NCBI RefSeq assembly: GCF_037975245.1
Contig: NC_092569.1
Location: forward strand, 27,721,668 to 27,785,667
Direction of reading: 5' to 3'
Length of the DNA stretch: 64,000 nt
Source of the DNA: Apostichopus japonicus
Taxonomy: Eukaryota > Echinodermata > Holothuroidea > Aspidochirotida > Stichopodidae
Shown here: in pieces, positions 22,432-34,556 of the stretch
Layout of the letters: every line of letters starts with the position of its first letter
Position numbering within the stretch: the stretch's first letter is position 1
Notes under the pieces: model-generated
Databases searched by the model: none
What the model was told of the DNA's origin: nothing
Seen by the model: the letters and a program-made list of their open reading frames with translations, nothing else
Position numbers and translations under genes: made by a program

Positions 22432-23356
22432 CATACACTTTCTAATTTCCACACCGGAAGGATTCATTATTTTTATGGGGATATTCCGGTGACAGACAAC
22501 AAAACACTTACATGAACAGGAAAGGTATTCCACAATGTTATAGTTGAAAACCCTATCTGAATGTATTCTTCCTAACTCGAGATATGTTTTGATTTATTGA
22601 AACCGATAGTGACTGACTAAACCCCAGATTCTTCTATGGAGTAGATAACAGTAGGTGGTATGTGATTGCATAACGACATGTCTATTTTCCTATTATATTG
22701 TAACGTGAATGGTCTTTATACTCCCCCGTAGTAAGCTGTGCACATAGCTACATACTTGCTTAGCTGTCAAAGTTCTCATGTATATTTAAAATATGATCGA
22801 AATGTAACTTTTCGGTAGAAATATTATTTTCCTTCTGTGAAGAAGAGATTTAATTACTAAAGAAAATAAACAATCAGGTGAACTACCTTGATGACATAAG
22901 TCACTGTGTTCTCCCCAAATGCATTCACAAAATATCAACATATTACCAAAAAAATCGTATCTTCGTCGTACTAAATGTTATGAAGATGTGGCTTTCACGT
23001 ATACAGATTGAGAAAGGTTCCAGCGTGTTCAATCTCATGAAGCTAACAACTGAAGCCACTGGAAATCCCTTTAAAACAGCATTTTGCGTTCTTTTCTATG
23101 ATTTTTTTTCACCTCACTGACTCCTCTATGCCATAACGACATATATAAATATAGCTTATCTATTTAAATCTTACTTCAAATGGTGGCATAAAAGTCGAAA
23201 AATTTGCAACTTTCAACTTTGTTTTCTCCTAGATATTTTCCGTTGGTATCCCAATAAACCTCACCCATAATATCAATATTTAAACACTACGAACATCATT
23301 GACCAATACGTAATATAACACCATGCTTGATTTGTGTACAGTCTATATGGCAGTTG
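22432..23356. other. Spacer between SDR copy B and FREP2
   Basis: The first 450 bases align with the 3' flank of copy A, with a deletion of about 100 bases near 22753. The rest shows no exon. No further FREP exon (fibrinogen middle or terminal exon) was found here on the minus strand. Confidence 0.5.
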
Positions 23357-23386
23357 TACCAGGGAGTTCATAACAACTCCCTGGTA
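23357..23386. repeat. Perfect 12-bp palindrome at the break in FREP2 exon 3
   Basis: Arms TACCAGGGAGTT and AACTCCCTGGTA are separated by CATAAC. Related palindromes or single arms occur at 58385-58412 and about 17386. It marks the point where FREP2 exon 3 stops matching FREP1. Confidence 0.8.
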
Positions 23387-24028
23387 TACCAAGATCAAGA
23401 TCATTATAACAGTAAGCCTCAAACGGTTCCGGGTAGCCATCTGGTTTAATAAGGGACACTCCAGATGTGTTGTGGGTAGAGGAACATGCATTCGATACTT
23501 CTCTGCAATCTCTCGGATACTCAGGTTGTTGAAAAACAAAGTATGTAAAACCTGGATGAAAAGTAAAACAAAATAAACATTTTATCGCGATTGAAAAATC
23601 ATTTCAGTTAACGAAAATAGCATTCTGAGCCAATTGTAATAAACATGGCTTTGTAACTATGAGAGTTAAGATAATAGATTAGCCTTTATGCCAATTATTA
23701 CTCAACTACCGTATAGAGGAAGATATCGCGACTAATATTAAATTTAATAAGGTAATCGTGGTTGGATTCTCAGATGTAACTGTTTTGAAACAATTACGTT
23801 AACATAAAATTCAAAGACCATTTGAATCAAATGTTTTCGTAGTTATCAGTAGTTAAAGACTAATGAAAACAGTCAAATTCCATTTAACGTACATGAAAGA
23901 ATATCCATGTAGCACGTTGGACATGAAAAGATCGAAAATATACGACTCAGAGGAAATCAATTTCATAATAGATGTTCGGAAATGGTGACATGATTGAAAA
24001 AAAAAACCTTTAGAGCGACCACTAAAGA

Positions 24029-24112
24029 ACTGTAACGTGAATGGCCTTTATACTCATCTGTAGTAAACTGTACTTAGCTTCATAGCCAGCCATGTCATGA
24101 ATATTCATAATC
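24029..24112 (+). repeat. Third copy of an SDR 3'-flank segment
   Basis: GTAACGTGAATGG.CTTTATACTC, and later CCAGCCATGTCATGAATATTC, match the 3' flank of SDR copy A (about 16565-16650) and part of copy B's (from about 22700). It lies in intron 2 of FREP2. It may be a repeat family or the edge of a lost third SDR copy. Confidence 0.6.
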
Positions 24113-24390
24113 TATTAGGATGTAATTTTAGGGGGTTAAATGTTAATTGCTGTGTTTTATAGACTAATTAAGAGAGTTATGGATTTAGTAAACCAACATT
24201 ATCATTAAGTTAAATGTCTACGACATGTCTGCACATGTTTTGGGTCATAATGTTATTGTTGTTAATTAAATAGTTAAAGGGATTGTACTCCCCATGTTGT
24301 ACTGTTATATTGCGTGGTATATGCACCAGAGTGAGACGATCAAATGAACGCCCATAAAATTGTTCTTTTCTAAAAAACTGGCACTCACAC

Positions 24391-24569
24391 ACGCTTCTCG
24401 GCCTTTTGGCTAAGATCATGTGTAGTATCTGTTCCCTTAGGGAATGGTGATACACACCTGACGATGATCACACAGTCACAGTCCCGATGCAAGGGGACTG
24501 GGGCTGAGAGCGGATCAGTCGTTTGGTAGTTTGGTTTTCGTGCCCAGGTTCTTTCCTGGGTGACTTTTT
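24391..24569 (+). ncRNA. U2 snRNA-headed RNA-like element
   Basis: Positions 24392-24434 match the 5' end of U2 snRNA almost exactly: CGCTTCTCGGCCTTTTGGCT, AAGATC, and the branch-site recognition motif GTAGTAT. Beyond CTGTTC the similarity stops. The body is instead rich in hairpins: TTCCC/GGGAA (24432-24444), CAGTCCC/GGGACTG (24478-24500) and CCCAGG/CCTGGG (24543-24560), then a T run (GACTTTTTC). No clear Sm site of the U2 kind is present; AGTTTGG at 24528-24534 is a weak candidate. It could be a U2 pseudogene fused to other sequence, a SINE with a U2-derived head (a class described in crocodilians as SINEU), or a divergent functional RNA. CATAAAATT lies about 38 bases upstream. Confidence 0.6.
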
Positions 24570-25193
24570 CTTAAAAAGTATCTCACACACTCTAAAGTCT
24601 TGTGCGCAGGGTCATTTTTGTTGTGTGTTTGTAACCTGGCCTGGTCTCTAGTTGCTGCCCTGCGGTAGTTAACTGATACACAGGCTAACATTGAGTTCTC
24701 CATACAGATCTTCTGGCAGTATTCCTGGCCGTGCTAAGGACCCCTCGGAACGCAACAGAACCAACATTTCAAGCCATTCAAGTTGGTCAACTGAGGTGTT
24801 AACATTTATAATACATAAGTGATATAGCCTACTGAGGTTACTTCTTATCATAAGGTCAATCATATAACATAACAACTACACCTACCTGAAGATATTCTGT
24901 CGACACCGACGATTCCCTGTGTAATAAAATACTTTTAATGAATACATTACAAGACAAACATGTTGATGCAGTCAACACTAAGCAGGATCAGATTAAATCT
25001 AAAGCTAATGTCTTATAAAAACAGTTCGAGTGAAACAAAGAACATTTTGCAAACTGGTCCATAATATGTTATTTTAAAACAAGTTAAGTCGATTTAAACT
25101 CTTGTAAATTCTCCGGATCACCACTTTTACTGATGTTTTTCTTTTGTCTATATTCTATATCTTATTTACAGGTCAATGATCACTTATAGAGTA

Positions 25194-25560
25194 CAAATTT
25201 TCTTCCAGGAAACATTAGATTAATGGCATTTTTCCGGTGTTGCAGCTACCCTGGTACATGATACGTAAGTTCATGTAAAGAACAAAGGCAATAGCCGGCT
25301 GCTTCCTTTAACAGCTTTGTTGCTTAAAACAGACAGATGTTCTTTGTTCAAGTTATATTTTGACATAAGACATTTCAGACATATGTTGTAACGCATTTGT
25401 GTTTATCAGTCCTTAATAACACGTAGGGATCATTTACATCGTCCCAGCTATTCTTATTTGACTAAGATTACCGTGTCTTGATACTTACCGTGCACAATGA
25501 AACTCTGAGATTTGAAAGGTGTCATTTTACTTGTAAGGTAAGTTCATGCGTTTATCAGAA
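25194..25560 (+). repeat. Direct repeat, copy 1 (exon-like)
   Basis: CTTCCAGGAA..TTAGATTA and later GGTACATGATACGTAAG and CATTTTACTTGTAAGGTAAG recur at 26338-26520. Each copy shows an acceptor-like CTTCCAG and a donor-like GTAAG about 60 bases apart, but neither keeps a shared open frame. It lies within FREP2 intron 1. Confidence 0.5.
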
Positions 25561-25637
25561 CGAAAACGAAAACATGTTCTTTGATTGTCTATTTCTTGTG
25601 TGTTTTCGTCCTTTCTGTTACTGTTACTTGTCATTTA

Positions 25638-25676
25638 GCCTTTGAAGAAGATCCTGCTAGGATCTAAACGTCAGGC
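25638..25676 (+). ncRNA. Relic of a Penelope-type hammerhead ribozyme, copy 1
   Basis: GCCT-TTGAAGA-A-GATCCT-GCT-AGGATC-TAAACGTC-AGGCC has the layout of the minimal hammerheads carried by Penelope-like retroelements: an outer stem GCCT/AGGC, a stem II of six perfect pairs, and the CTGANGA and GAAA core. Two core positions are mutated here (C3 to T, G12 to T), so it is probably inactive. The preceding TTCTGTTACTGTTACTTG is shared with the second copy at 43.4 kb. Confidence 0.5.
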
Positions 25677-26337
25677 CAGCTTACTTTTACATATTGTCTA
25701 ATTTCCGTAGACTCTTATTTCCTTCCATTAGCCGGCTATACTAACAACTAAGTCTAGCCAAAATTAGCAAGTGCTTCGTGTTTGAAATATTTCGTAAACC
25801 AATCGGCAAAAAAATGTGATACGCAAACTTGATTCTCAAAATACAATCTTTTCATCAGTCATTGATGTTTTAACAAACGGCATCCATGATACTCTTTGCA
25901 GCTATTGCAATGTACACAATTTTTGGAATGATTTAGATGAGGGGTTTTCGACGTTTTATAACATTTATTCTCAGCGGAGGACTGATAGGCTACCATTGTA
26001 GTTATATACATATATTCACATAAGTTAAGTTACTATTCTGAATATGCAATTGTATAATACAGCAGCCAGACTGGTGAAATTTCCTTTAAGGCGCGACAAA
26101 GACTGCTGAGTTTTTAACGGTAAGTATCCATGACTGGTCTGTTTAGATCTGTCAATATTTTTCAGAACTTGCGTCATGCTTATTTGACTAGCTGATCGGC
26201 ATATTGGCCACTTGCTATTAATCGAAACTGGCCTTTTGTGGAAGAAAAAGTTCAATATTAGTTTGCCGTTATCGTCAATGAGGCTAAATTTTACCGATAC
26301 TGATATGCCGCCGATATTGCAAATATCAATAAACACT

Positions 26338-26520
26338 TAGAGAGTTGAACTTTATATTACAACTTTCTTCCAGGAAGATTTAGATTATTGAAATTGTCCC
26401 GGTTTTACAGCTACTCTGGCACATGATATGTAAGCTTACGTGAAAGAACAAAGGCAAACATGAACAAAATGAACTCTAAGTGAAAGCTTCCATTTACTTG
26501 TAAGGTAAGTTCTTAGCCAT
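26338..26520 (+). repeat. Direct repeat, copy 2 (exon-like)
   Basis: This is the partner of 25194-25560, offset by about 1.1 kb and lacking about 200 internal bases. The hammerhead relic lies between the two copies, so the pair could be remnants of flanking repeats of one retroelement; this is inference. Confidence 0.5.
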
Positions 26521-28397
26521 AGACTTTTATATCTTGCTAATTAGAAACCTGAAACGTAATTATTAAATGACTGGGTTGTAAGGATCAATATTTAATTTTA
26601 AGCTATAAGGTGTGACGTAGTAAAAACACAGCCACCAATAAGTTGAAGAGAATTTTTGTCTTAATGGTTTTGTCATTTTCTAAAAAAAATCACAGCATTA
26701 AAAGCAAACCTATAATACAATACACCAGTTTGTTATGAAATAGAGAATTTAAGATATCCTTGTTGAACGCTAATTCTACAAATCTACGTGATATAGAGAG
26801 AAAATAGAACATTTAACAGTACAACTTTATCTTCTATAACATGACAATGATGAAAATTGCAAGAAATATAGAATTTCACCAGAAAAAGTGCAAAAGGAAA
26901 GGGCGAACTTTCAAAAGAAATTTAGAATGTTTTCTTTCTTTCAGACAAGTCATTCAATGATTATAATTCTATAGTACCATAAGTAGTAACAATTGTACAC
27001 GGAGTCGGCTTTAAATTTGTTACAGTAAGAATGGTCGGTAGCACCTTAAAAAATTACCTATGTTATCTTGTTTGGTAAATTCTGAATACTGACATGTTAG
27101 AACAGACGAATATATGGCAGTTCACGTTTCATGACATTACGATGTTATCTGTCAAGGAAAAACATATTGTATAGAATTTCCAACTCTCTGTATAAACAAG
27201 ACAACACGCTTTAGTTCTTCCCTGAAATGTTAAGAATTCCCTGACTTATTCGTCTTTATCAAATTCTTGATTTTTGTCTGCACACTGGTTATCTTGTCAA
27301 TATAGCCTTAAAACGTTCTACGGTTTACAGAAGAATACAATCCTTTGATACAAGGATATCAAACCACTTTACCTTAAATCATAAAAACAAAATCAATGGA
27401 ATCGAAATAATTACACTATGTAATTTGCTGTTGCCAACAGAGTAAAATACACAACATGGTATCATTTCTACAAAGATATTAACGCGTTCAAAGGCGATTG
27501 TTTTGGGATGTAGCCAAAGTTTTGTATCGTCGATAATGCTTTAAGGAAGCAATGACTTACACTGTACGAGACGTTACTGTTCTATTTGTATAAACCATTG
27601 TAGTTTATTGTCACAGTAAGTTGAGTGACACAAGTCTTGTTTTTCTTGTATACATTACTCGTTCGAACGATAGCCACGAAATATCAAATGGAGGAATTTA
27701 ATTAGATATCTTTAAACATATCAGTAAACCGAAAGTTTTTCGAGCGAATTATAACCATACATGGAGTAGAGTTATGACAATGCTTTCTAGTTTTTGCAAC
27801 GTGTTAGAAAAGAGACATTTAAATACAGTGTAATAGATTTGATATTGTTTAATTTGTAAAAGTTTATCATGTATGGGTTTTCTTAAATATAGGGAGAGTT
27901 TCCTTTTCTACACTGAATTATGTTATCTGTTACTTTAAAACGACAAACGAAACGTTAAGTTTTGTACTACACCGACCAGCCACATGGTATCATGAAAGGA
28001 ATGTGCAAGTCGGTGGGAGGGAGGGAGGGATGGAGAACAGTGAAGAGGGAGAGTGTGGGTGGGGATCGGTGACTACTCCCACCACATACATGCTATAGTT
28101 AGAGTACATTTTCAGTGGTCCCATTATAGGAAATCTGGCCATTCATGAGAATATCTTCGCGAAGGTTTTATATTTAATTTCGGTATTCAAATTGAGACTA
28201 TTAAACGTTACCTAGTTTGTCAAATACAAGGAACTTTACATGGTCGTCACGACTTTATGGAGATCTTTTGTGAAAATCAATGTAAATTACGGTATTTGTG
28301 ATTAGATAATTTACAAAAAAATTAGAGAAAAACTGTCTTTCTTTGAAGTATTTCCAGATTTTAAATATCACCTAATACATTTTTTCACAATTGTATC

Positions 28398-28490
<93 letters not shown>

Positions 28491-31340
28491 GTTTTGTTGA
28501 AAATGTTTTTGTTTATACTCAGTGCTTTTTTTTTTTTTTTTTTTTTTGGCTTTTATAGATTTATCCGAATTTAAAGTAAAAAAAAAACCAAAAACAAAAC
28601 TAAAGACAAAACAATAAAACATGTATTAAGGTATTCCTAATCGACATAACATTGTAATGAAAATTAAAAAGTATAATTATTTAAAGGCAAGCAACCAGAA
28701 TGAGCATCAGGTTATCTGTAAAGTGTTAGAAATGTTCTTTGCATCTGCACTAAGTTATTCCGCTAGTTATATGACCTTTATTTAAAATAGAGGATTTGCC
28801 TTTTGCTTTTCTTCCAGAATATAGTTTATATTAAAAACTACAACGTAACAAACTGATTTAATGCATGAGAACATACAATTCGTCAGTGAAATTGATTTAT
28901 TTGTTGAGTATTTTGGAAAAATTCTTTGTGTGACTAGTTGTCTGGACTCAAAGACTAAAGAAACATCTTACTACGATTTTATTTTGAGTATTATTTTATG
29001 AAAATAACTATTATTTTCCCTCAGACTTCACATCGGTCACAATTACAAAACTAATGATTATTTTACATTATTCGAATGACTCGAAGAGGTAATTCAGATG
29101 TTACCAAAATGGCATCTTATAAAACAACTTATACGTATAAGTAACGTCTATGGCATTGGAAAGCGACTTTCAATCTTTTAAATATTCTAGTTTATACAAT
29201 TCAAAGATCATGTTCGTAAAAAAACAGTATTATTTGTAAACAGTTAAACAATTCTCACACATTCGACAAACAATACTTTATAGGTGTTTCATTCTAACTC
29301 ACGAGAATTAAAACAGAAATTTCAAAAAGTGCAATGTTCATGAAAGTGAGTTAAACATAAATTTATTTTGTTGTTTCTTGCATTAATTACTTGATAGTAA
29401 TATGACCATATTTTGGGATGTGCACATTTTTTGTACTTTTTATTTTTAGGTAACGATATATCAAAATATCTCAACTAACTCCATTCACTACTAAAATCTC
29501 ATTTTCTTTCTTTCAAGTTTCCCCTTATCTTGGTATCGTAATAGGACATTAAGTCTGAGTATAGAGGAGTAACCTCTGGTCAAATGATACTACTTCTCGT
29601 TTTGACATTTTCATTGAGGAAATAACTGTGATCTCTACTTATGAAATCAATCTTATTGAACTGTCACTTAGAAAGGCATGCGATAGGAGACGTTCTTTAC
29701 AACTTTATCATTTTAAATAAAATAAATGAAAATGTCTTACATTTCCTCCGCTCTTATATCCATGATCTATAAAAATTGCGGTGAAAACAATTGTTGTTAT
29801 CAAGTTAACTAAGCCGAGTATCGTTATTATAATTACTAGTTAGTTTTAATTTAAATTAATGTTATTCAACCTTGTTTCCTTGAAAATGTACATGTCCAAA
29901 TTAGTGATCTTTATGTTTACGTTTTTTTCAAAATGCATTTCAAAATATCTTAATGCCTTGTTGCAGACTGTTTTTAAAACATTGCTACATAAATAACGAT
30001 ATATTTCAAAGTGATATTGATGAGCATGTGAAGGGAGTAAACATTTAGGTGTTTCCTGAGAAAATTTAAAGCTGCAAATTTCGCATTTGGATGATAGTTT
30101 ACAGAAATATTATCAAGTTTAAAACTGAGCATTTGTTTCAAATTTGATGAAATTGAATCGGACCTACCACCCTTTGAAGTATGTATCTTATTTAAAGGAT
30201 ATACCTCATCATTATAGTTTTGTTCACAGTAGTTACCAAACTGTTGACTATTTGTATTTGAAGTAAATTTAAGCATCTTTGTGATTGGATTATGACATAG
30301 AAATATTTTGTTGTTAGATTAGTCAACGCAGATGTTGCTTTGATGGATTCATAATGATAACTTCGACGAATACAAGCACTAACGAGCCTGTTTGGAAATC
30401 ATATCAAAATAACAGAGCTGACAAAGGAAGTTGCCTTTAAACAGATGGGAATCAAGTTATTCGTTGTATTATTAACAAAAAACATTAGAAACACATAACC
30501 ATACAAAAAGTAGCGACTATCGCTCTGTATCGATAGGGAATCCCATGTCTGGATATTTAACAAGAAGATACATTTTCACTTATGAATCTAGAAATAACTG
30601 GATTTTATAGTTTAGCTTTTAGTTATCGCTGAAATGATTGAATTTCAAAGTGTTAGTTATTGTACTTGTAGACAAAATTATGGAACATGAATTTATAAAC
30701 TTGATTAATCTACTTGTTAATTAAGTTCAATAATTGATGAAATGAAGGAGTTTTGTAACGTGTTGATATGTACCTCAGAAAGGTGGGCTTGGCTATTAGA
30801 GAGTAACCTTGTGCACTGATGTGCTGTAAAGGATATGTGGAGAGCGATATACTAATAGTTTGAAAAGAGATTACTTTTTCCTGGCCATGTCACGCAACTT
30901 GATTGACTTTTATTAGTTGGTGTGTAACAAAATTCGTTTAGGATGTATATATGAATGAGCTTTTCTTCTTAGTATTTTACATGTGAGCAAATATGAGAGA
31001 ATACTTTATTTAGGCATAGAAAAACCAATTGATCTAATTTAGTTTTTTTTTCCAGTATGTGTGGTTCAATTAAAGACGTTTTGTTATATGTCAAAACACT
31101 GTTGTTCTTTCGCAAGGTTAACAATTCTAAGTATTTTAAATTGAAGGCCTTTCTTACTGAATTTCATCAGGTATTTTTATCGATGTTTTCCTATTTGTTG
31201 GAAGAAGTTCTTACTTCAGTTAGTCACATCATTTAATATTAACAGAGTTAGCTCAGCAACACAACTTATGTTATTTTCGAAACAGTCAGTAGATATTCAG
31301 TGGTAAAATATTAAAAATATTAAATAATAGAAAGACTTAC
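26521..31340 (-). other. Rest of FREP2 intron 1
   Basis: AT-rich sequence without recognisable exons. It includes a (TA)n run (28397-28489) and a poly-T tract (about 28527-28547). The open frames here are short and lack motifs. Confidence 0.5.
28397..28489. repeat. (TA)n microsatellite
   Basis: About 93 bases of TA with one TTTA interruption, followed 40 bases later by a poly-T tract. Confidence 0.95.
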
Positions 31341-33654
31341 CCTTTCTGTTCCAAACGAGTTGCAAATCGTCAAAACAGTCAAACAAACTTTGAAAAGCTT
31401 CTCCATGATTTCGGGTTTGTATAGATGACACCCGAAAGCATATTCGATGAAGTGCAAGATGGCAAATAGCACAGAGTGTCTCTTTAGGGGTGATCAACTC
31501 CTTACTGAAATGACCTTAGTAGTGGTATGGATGTCCATTAATGCCATCATTTCATTTGAAATATGGTGTGGATTATAGGTACAGCTCATACGAGGAAATG
31601 ATGTACATTGGCCTCTGTGTTAATTAGGCTAGTGGTCATGCGCAATCTAATTTAATATTATTTGTAGCTATTTGCATCTTAAACTTTCATTCAATATAAA
31701 GTACAGTAAGCTTCATTTGAATAATGTTGAATTGTCCTTGTTCCCATCAGTGAAGCATAAAACCTATTGTATACTCATGGACTATCGTGTCTCTAGTTCC
31801 AAGGACATCAATGATATTGCAATTCAATACCTGTCAATGTATTTGGTTTTTTAAAACGAGTATCAATTACGATGCTACGTTTTAATTTTATTACGTTCAG
31901 TGTGTGGTTAATGATCAATGGTTTTGTAACTGTGCGTAGTTGTGACGTCAATTCTACCAAACCGATGAAAAGAGTAGGAATGCTGATTTACTTGTGCTGG
32001 TTAAGCTGCTATTATCCATATTTTTAAGAACCCTTTATGAGTTATTTTTTAGTTCAGTTACTACGCTTTTGGTTGGGAGACAAAATTAAAGAAGTATCGA
32101 AGGACAGGAAGTGATACTACTAATCAGCAATATACAACATGCATACCAGCATACAACATCCATACATGCACAGCATTATATAACATGCAACATATATATA
32201 TATATATATATATTTATATCTAACATGCATAAGCTAGTATAATGCATCTTATATACCGTGAAATGTACTGTATGATATATTCTACACTATCAATATGTAT
32301 GTACACAGTTTGGAAGATTCGAAGTTTAAAAGCGGTTTGCTATATGAACAATACTTCCTTGTTTTATGATGCCTACGTCACACCTTGTTTGCGGAATCGA
32401 GTATCCTCACATCTGATTGAGTAAACATGTCAGCTATTTTGCTGGGCTTTGACTGAATGTTTATTATCTGTAACAATTACACGGCAGCAAACCAAACGTA
32501 AAAGTTTTTAAAAAAACAAACATTCTAGATCAGCTGAATTTTTTCAGATGAGCTATAGCGATCGCCCATGCTGCCGAAATTCTGTCACTTTTTTCCACCT
32601 TTTTGAATGACTGCCATCTCGTCATTTTTCTTTGGATTTGACTGACAGTTTGTCAGAGGTTTGTGCAACTTCAGCTTTTTTTTATGCAATCATATTTGTT
32701 AGGTCATTTGAGTTCACAAGAGATCCTTTTCAGAAAACGTGAAAAATGCTCCTCCTCCTCCTAGAAATCTCGTCCAAATCTGCTGAAATGTTGTGGAAAT
32801 AATGTTTGAATAATGGTGAACCAAAGTCGTTTGGAAGAAATGTTTGTGTCGTCATCTATGAGCCCAAAACCGGGCCTTCAGAAATTTGTTTTACAACTAT
32901 TTACTATTCAAGACCAGCATGCGTTTCATGTGAGTAGCAAAATGTCTTCCGACTTAATTTTACCGTAATTTGGGGTAATAATTCCACCCGTGTGAGACTT
33001 GATCATTTCAAATATTTAGTTTATATGCAAGTTTCCTATCTAGTTTGATGGCATACTCTGTACATGGACTACTTGGCAGATTTGCAATTTGAACTTTTTC
33101 CACATTTTGTGTGTGGAATACCGCATGTGAGAATGACCTATATTGTTGGAGCCGATTCCTTTTCTCTGCGGTACGTCGATTGTAAACAAGTTGCAGGTCG
33201 TTCTATTATTGTGTAGGCGCAATTTTGGGACAGCGCAATTTATCCCTAGTAATTAGTACAACGACATATTGCATACAATATGTTCGTGACAGTGTTTCCA
33301 AGCAAAACAGGAGATGGAAGGAAGGAAATGAAACCCGATGTGCTGCTTTGTCTTACTTTTTTGCACAAACAAATGGATAAACCGCTCAGAAATATTGCCA
33401 TTCATAACAAATTTCTCAGCGTTGCTGCTATGGTTGGTTGCTTGCTGGTAGCAAAGGATACGCAGCCAGGTTTTTGACGTGTATGCTGGTGTGTGTGCGC
33501 GCGCTTCTGTGACACTTGCGTGGGTCCGCGATATCTCCAAACAGAGTGATGGATATTTTTCATACTTTCTATGTAGATGTATTATAGTAAGAAGTTGTGC
33601 TCCATCTTTTTTGGCACTGACCTTATGAATATTAATGAGGTAATTGGATCAAAC

Positions 33655-34265
33655 GTAAAAATATTTACATTACTATAACTCCAAAACCGTGTTTCTGATT
33701 GTAGACAAACTTGGGATATTGTTGTTGGTTAATAACTAGCACATGTAGGTCCAGATTTATATTTCCACATAAAATGCATTTTGGGACACATTCTTTTGGC
33801 CCGAGTTTGTGGACCCCAGTATTTTTGGGACCATTTAGGCCCACCGGTTCTTCACATGCAATAACTCCGCAACCGTAAGTCGAATTGTAGCCAAAGCTAG
33901 AATACAGTTGTTGGTTAATAGCTCGTACATTTAGGCCATCTTCGCCCACAAAAATCCGGGCCCGTTTTTTTGCCGGGTGGCAGAAATTTTATTTCCACGT
34001 CAAAAGCATGTTGGGGCAGATTGTTTGGGTCCGAATACTTGCAGGACCACTTGGGCCAACAATTTGGAGGGTCGAATTTTAGGGGAAACTATATTTTGAG
34101 CCGCTTTGAGCCAAATATTTTTGGGACCATTTAGGCGCAAATTATTATCGGGTCCCATTTTTTGGGGAGATGCCAAATTTTAAATTTGCAATAACTCTAC
34201 AACCTTAAATCAGATTGAATCCAAACTTGGAATACAGTTGTTAGTTGATAGCTGGTATATGTGGA
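33655..34265. repeat. Imperfect tandem repeats around AATAACTCCGCAACCGTAA
   Basis: Three degenerate units begin near 33675, 33862 and 34190. They share (G)CAATAACTC..CAACC, then ATACAGTTGTTGGTTAATAG, followed by GGGACCATTTAGG-like lines. Origin unknown. Confidence 0.6.
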
Positions 34266-34426
34266 CATAAATATTTCGCTATTGAATGATCACATACAAC
34301 ACTTTAATATTCCACTTAGCAAGATACAATAGCGCCTATTGAGTTCTTCTTTATCAATCGTTCCATATGGTGTGTATCGTAATAGTCCACGCTAAAAGAA
34401 GAATTTGAGTGATATTTATATTTCAA

Positions 34427-34556
<130 letters not shown>

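Larger units (their letters stand above)
23387..31406 (-). pseudogene. FREP2: 5' remnant of a second fibrinogen-related gene
   Basis: Three minus-strand exons parallel the first three of FREP1. Exon 1 (31341-31406) is a 22-residue signal peptide, MEKLFKVCLTVLTIC then NSFGTER, ending in GTAAGT at phase 0. Exon 2 (24886-24916) is 31 bases with CACAG before it and GTAGGT after. Exon 3 starts at 23551 after CATCCAG and reads YFVFQQPEYPRDCREV, later SGVSLIKPDGYPEPFEAYC, the start of a fibrinogen C-terminal domain. The phases (0, then 1) agree with FREP1, as does a long first intron (6.4 against 7.1 kb). After EAYC the expected GGWT and donor are missing: the frame passes into a short palindrome and a stop. 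No downstream fibrinogen exons were found, so the copy is probably truncated, although a divergent continuation cannot be excluded. Confidence 0.65.
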
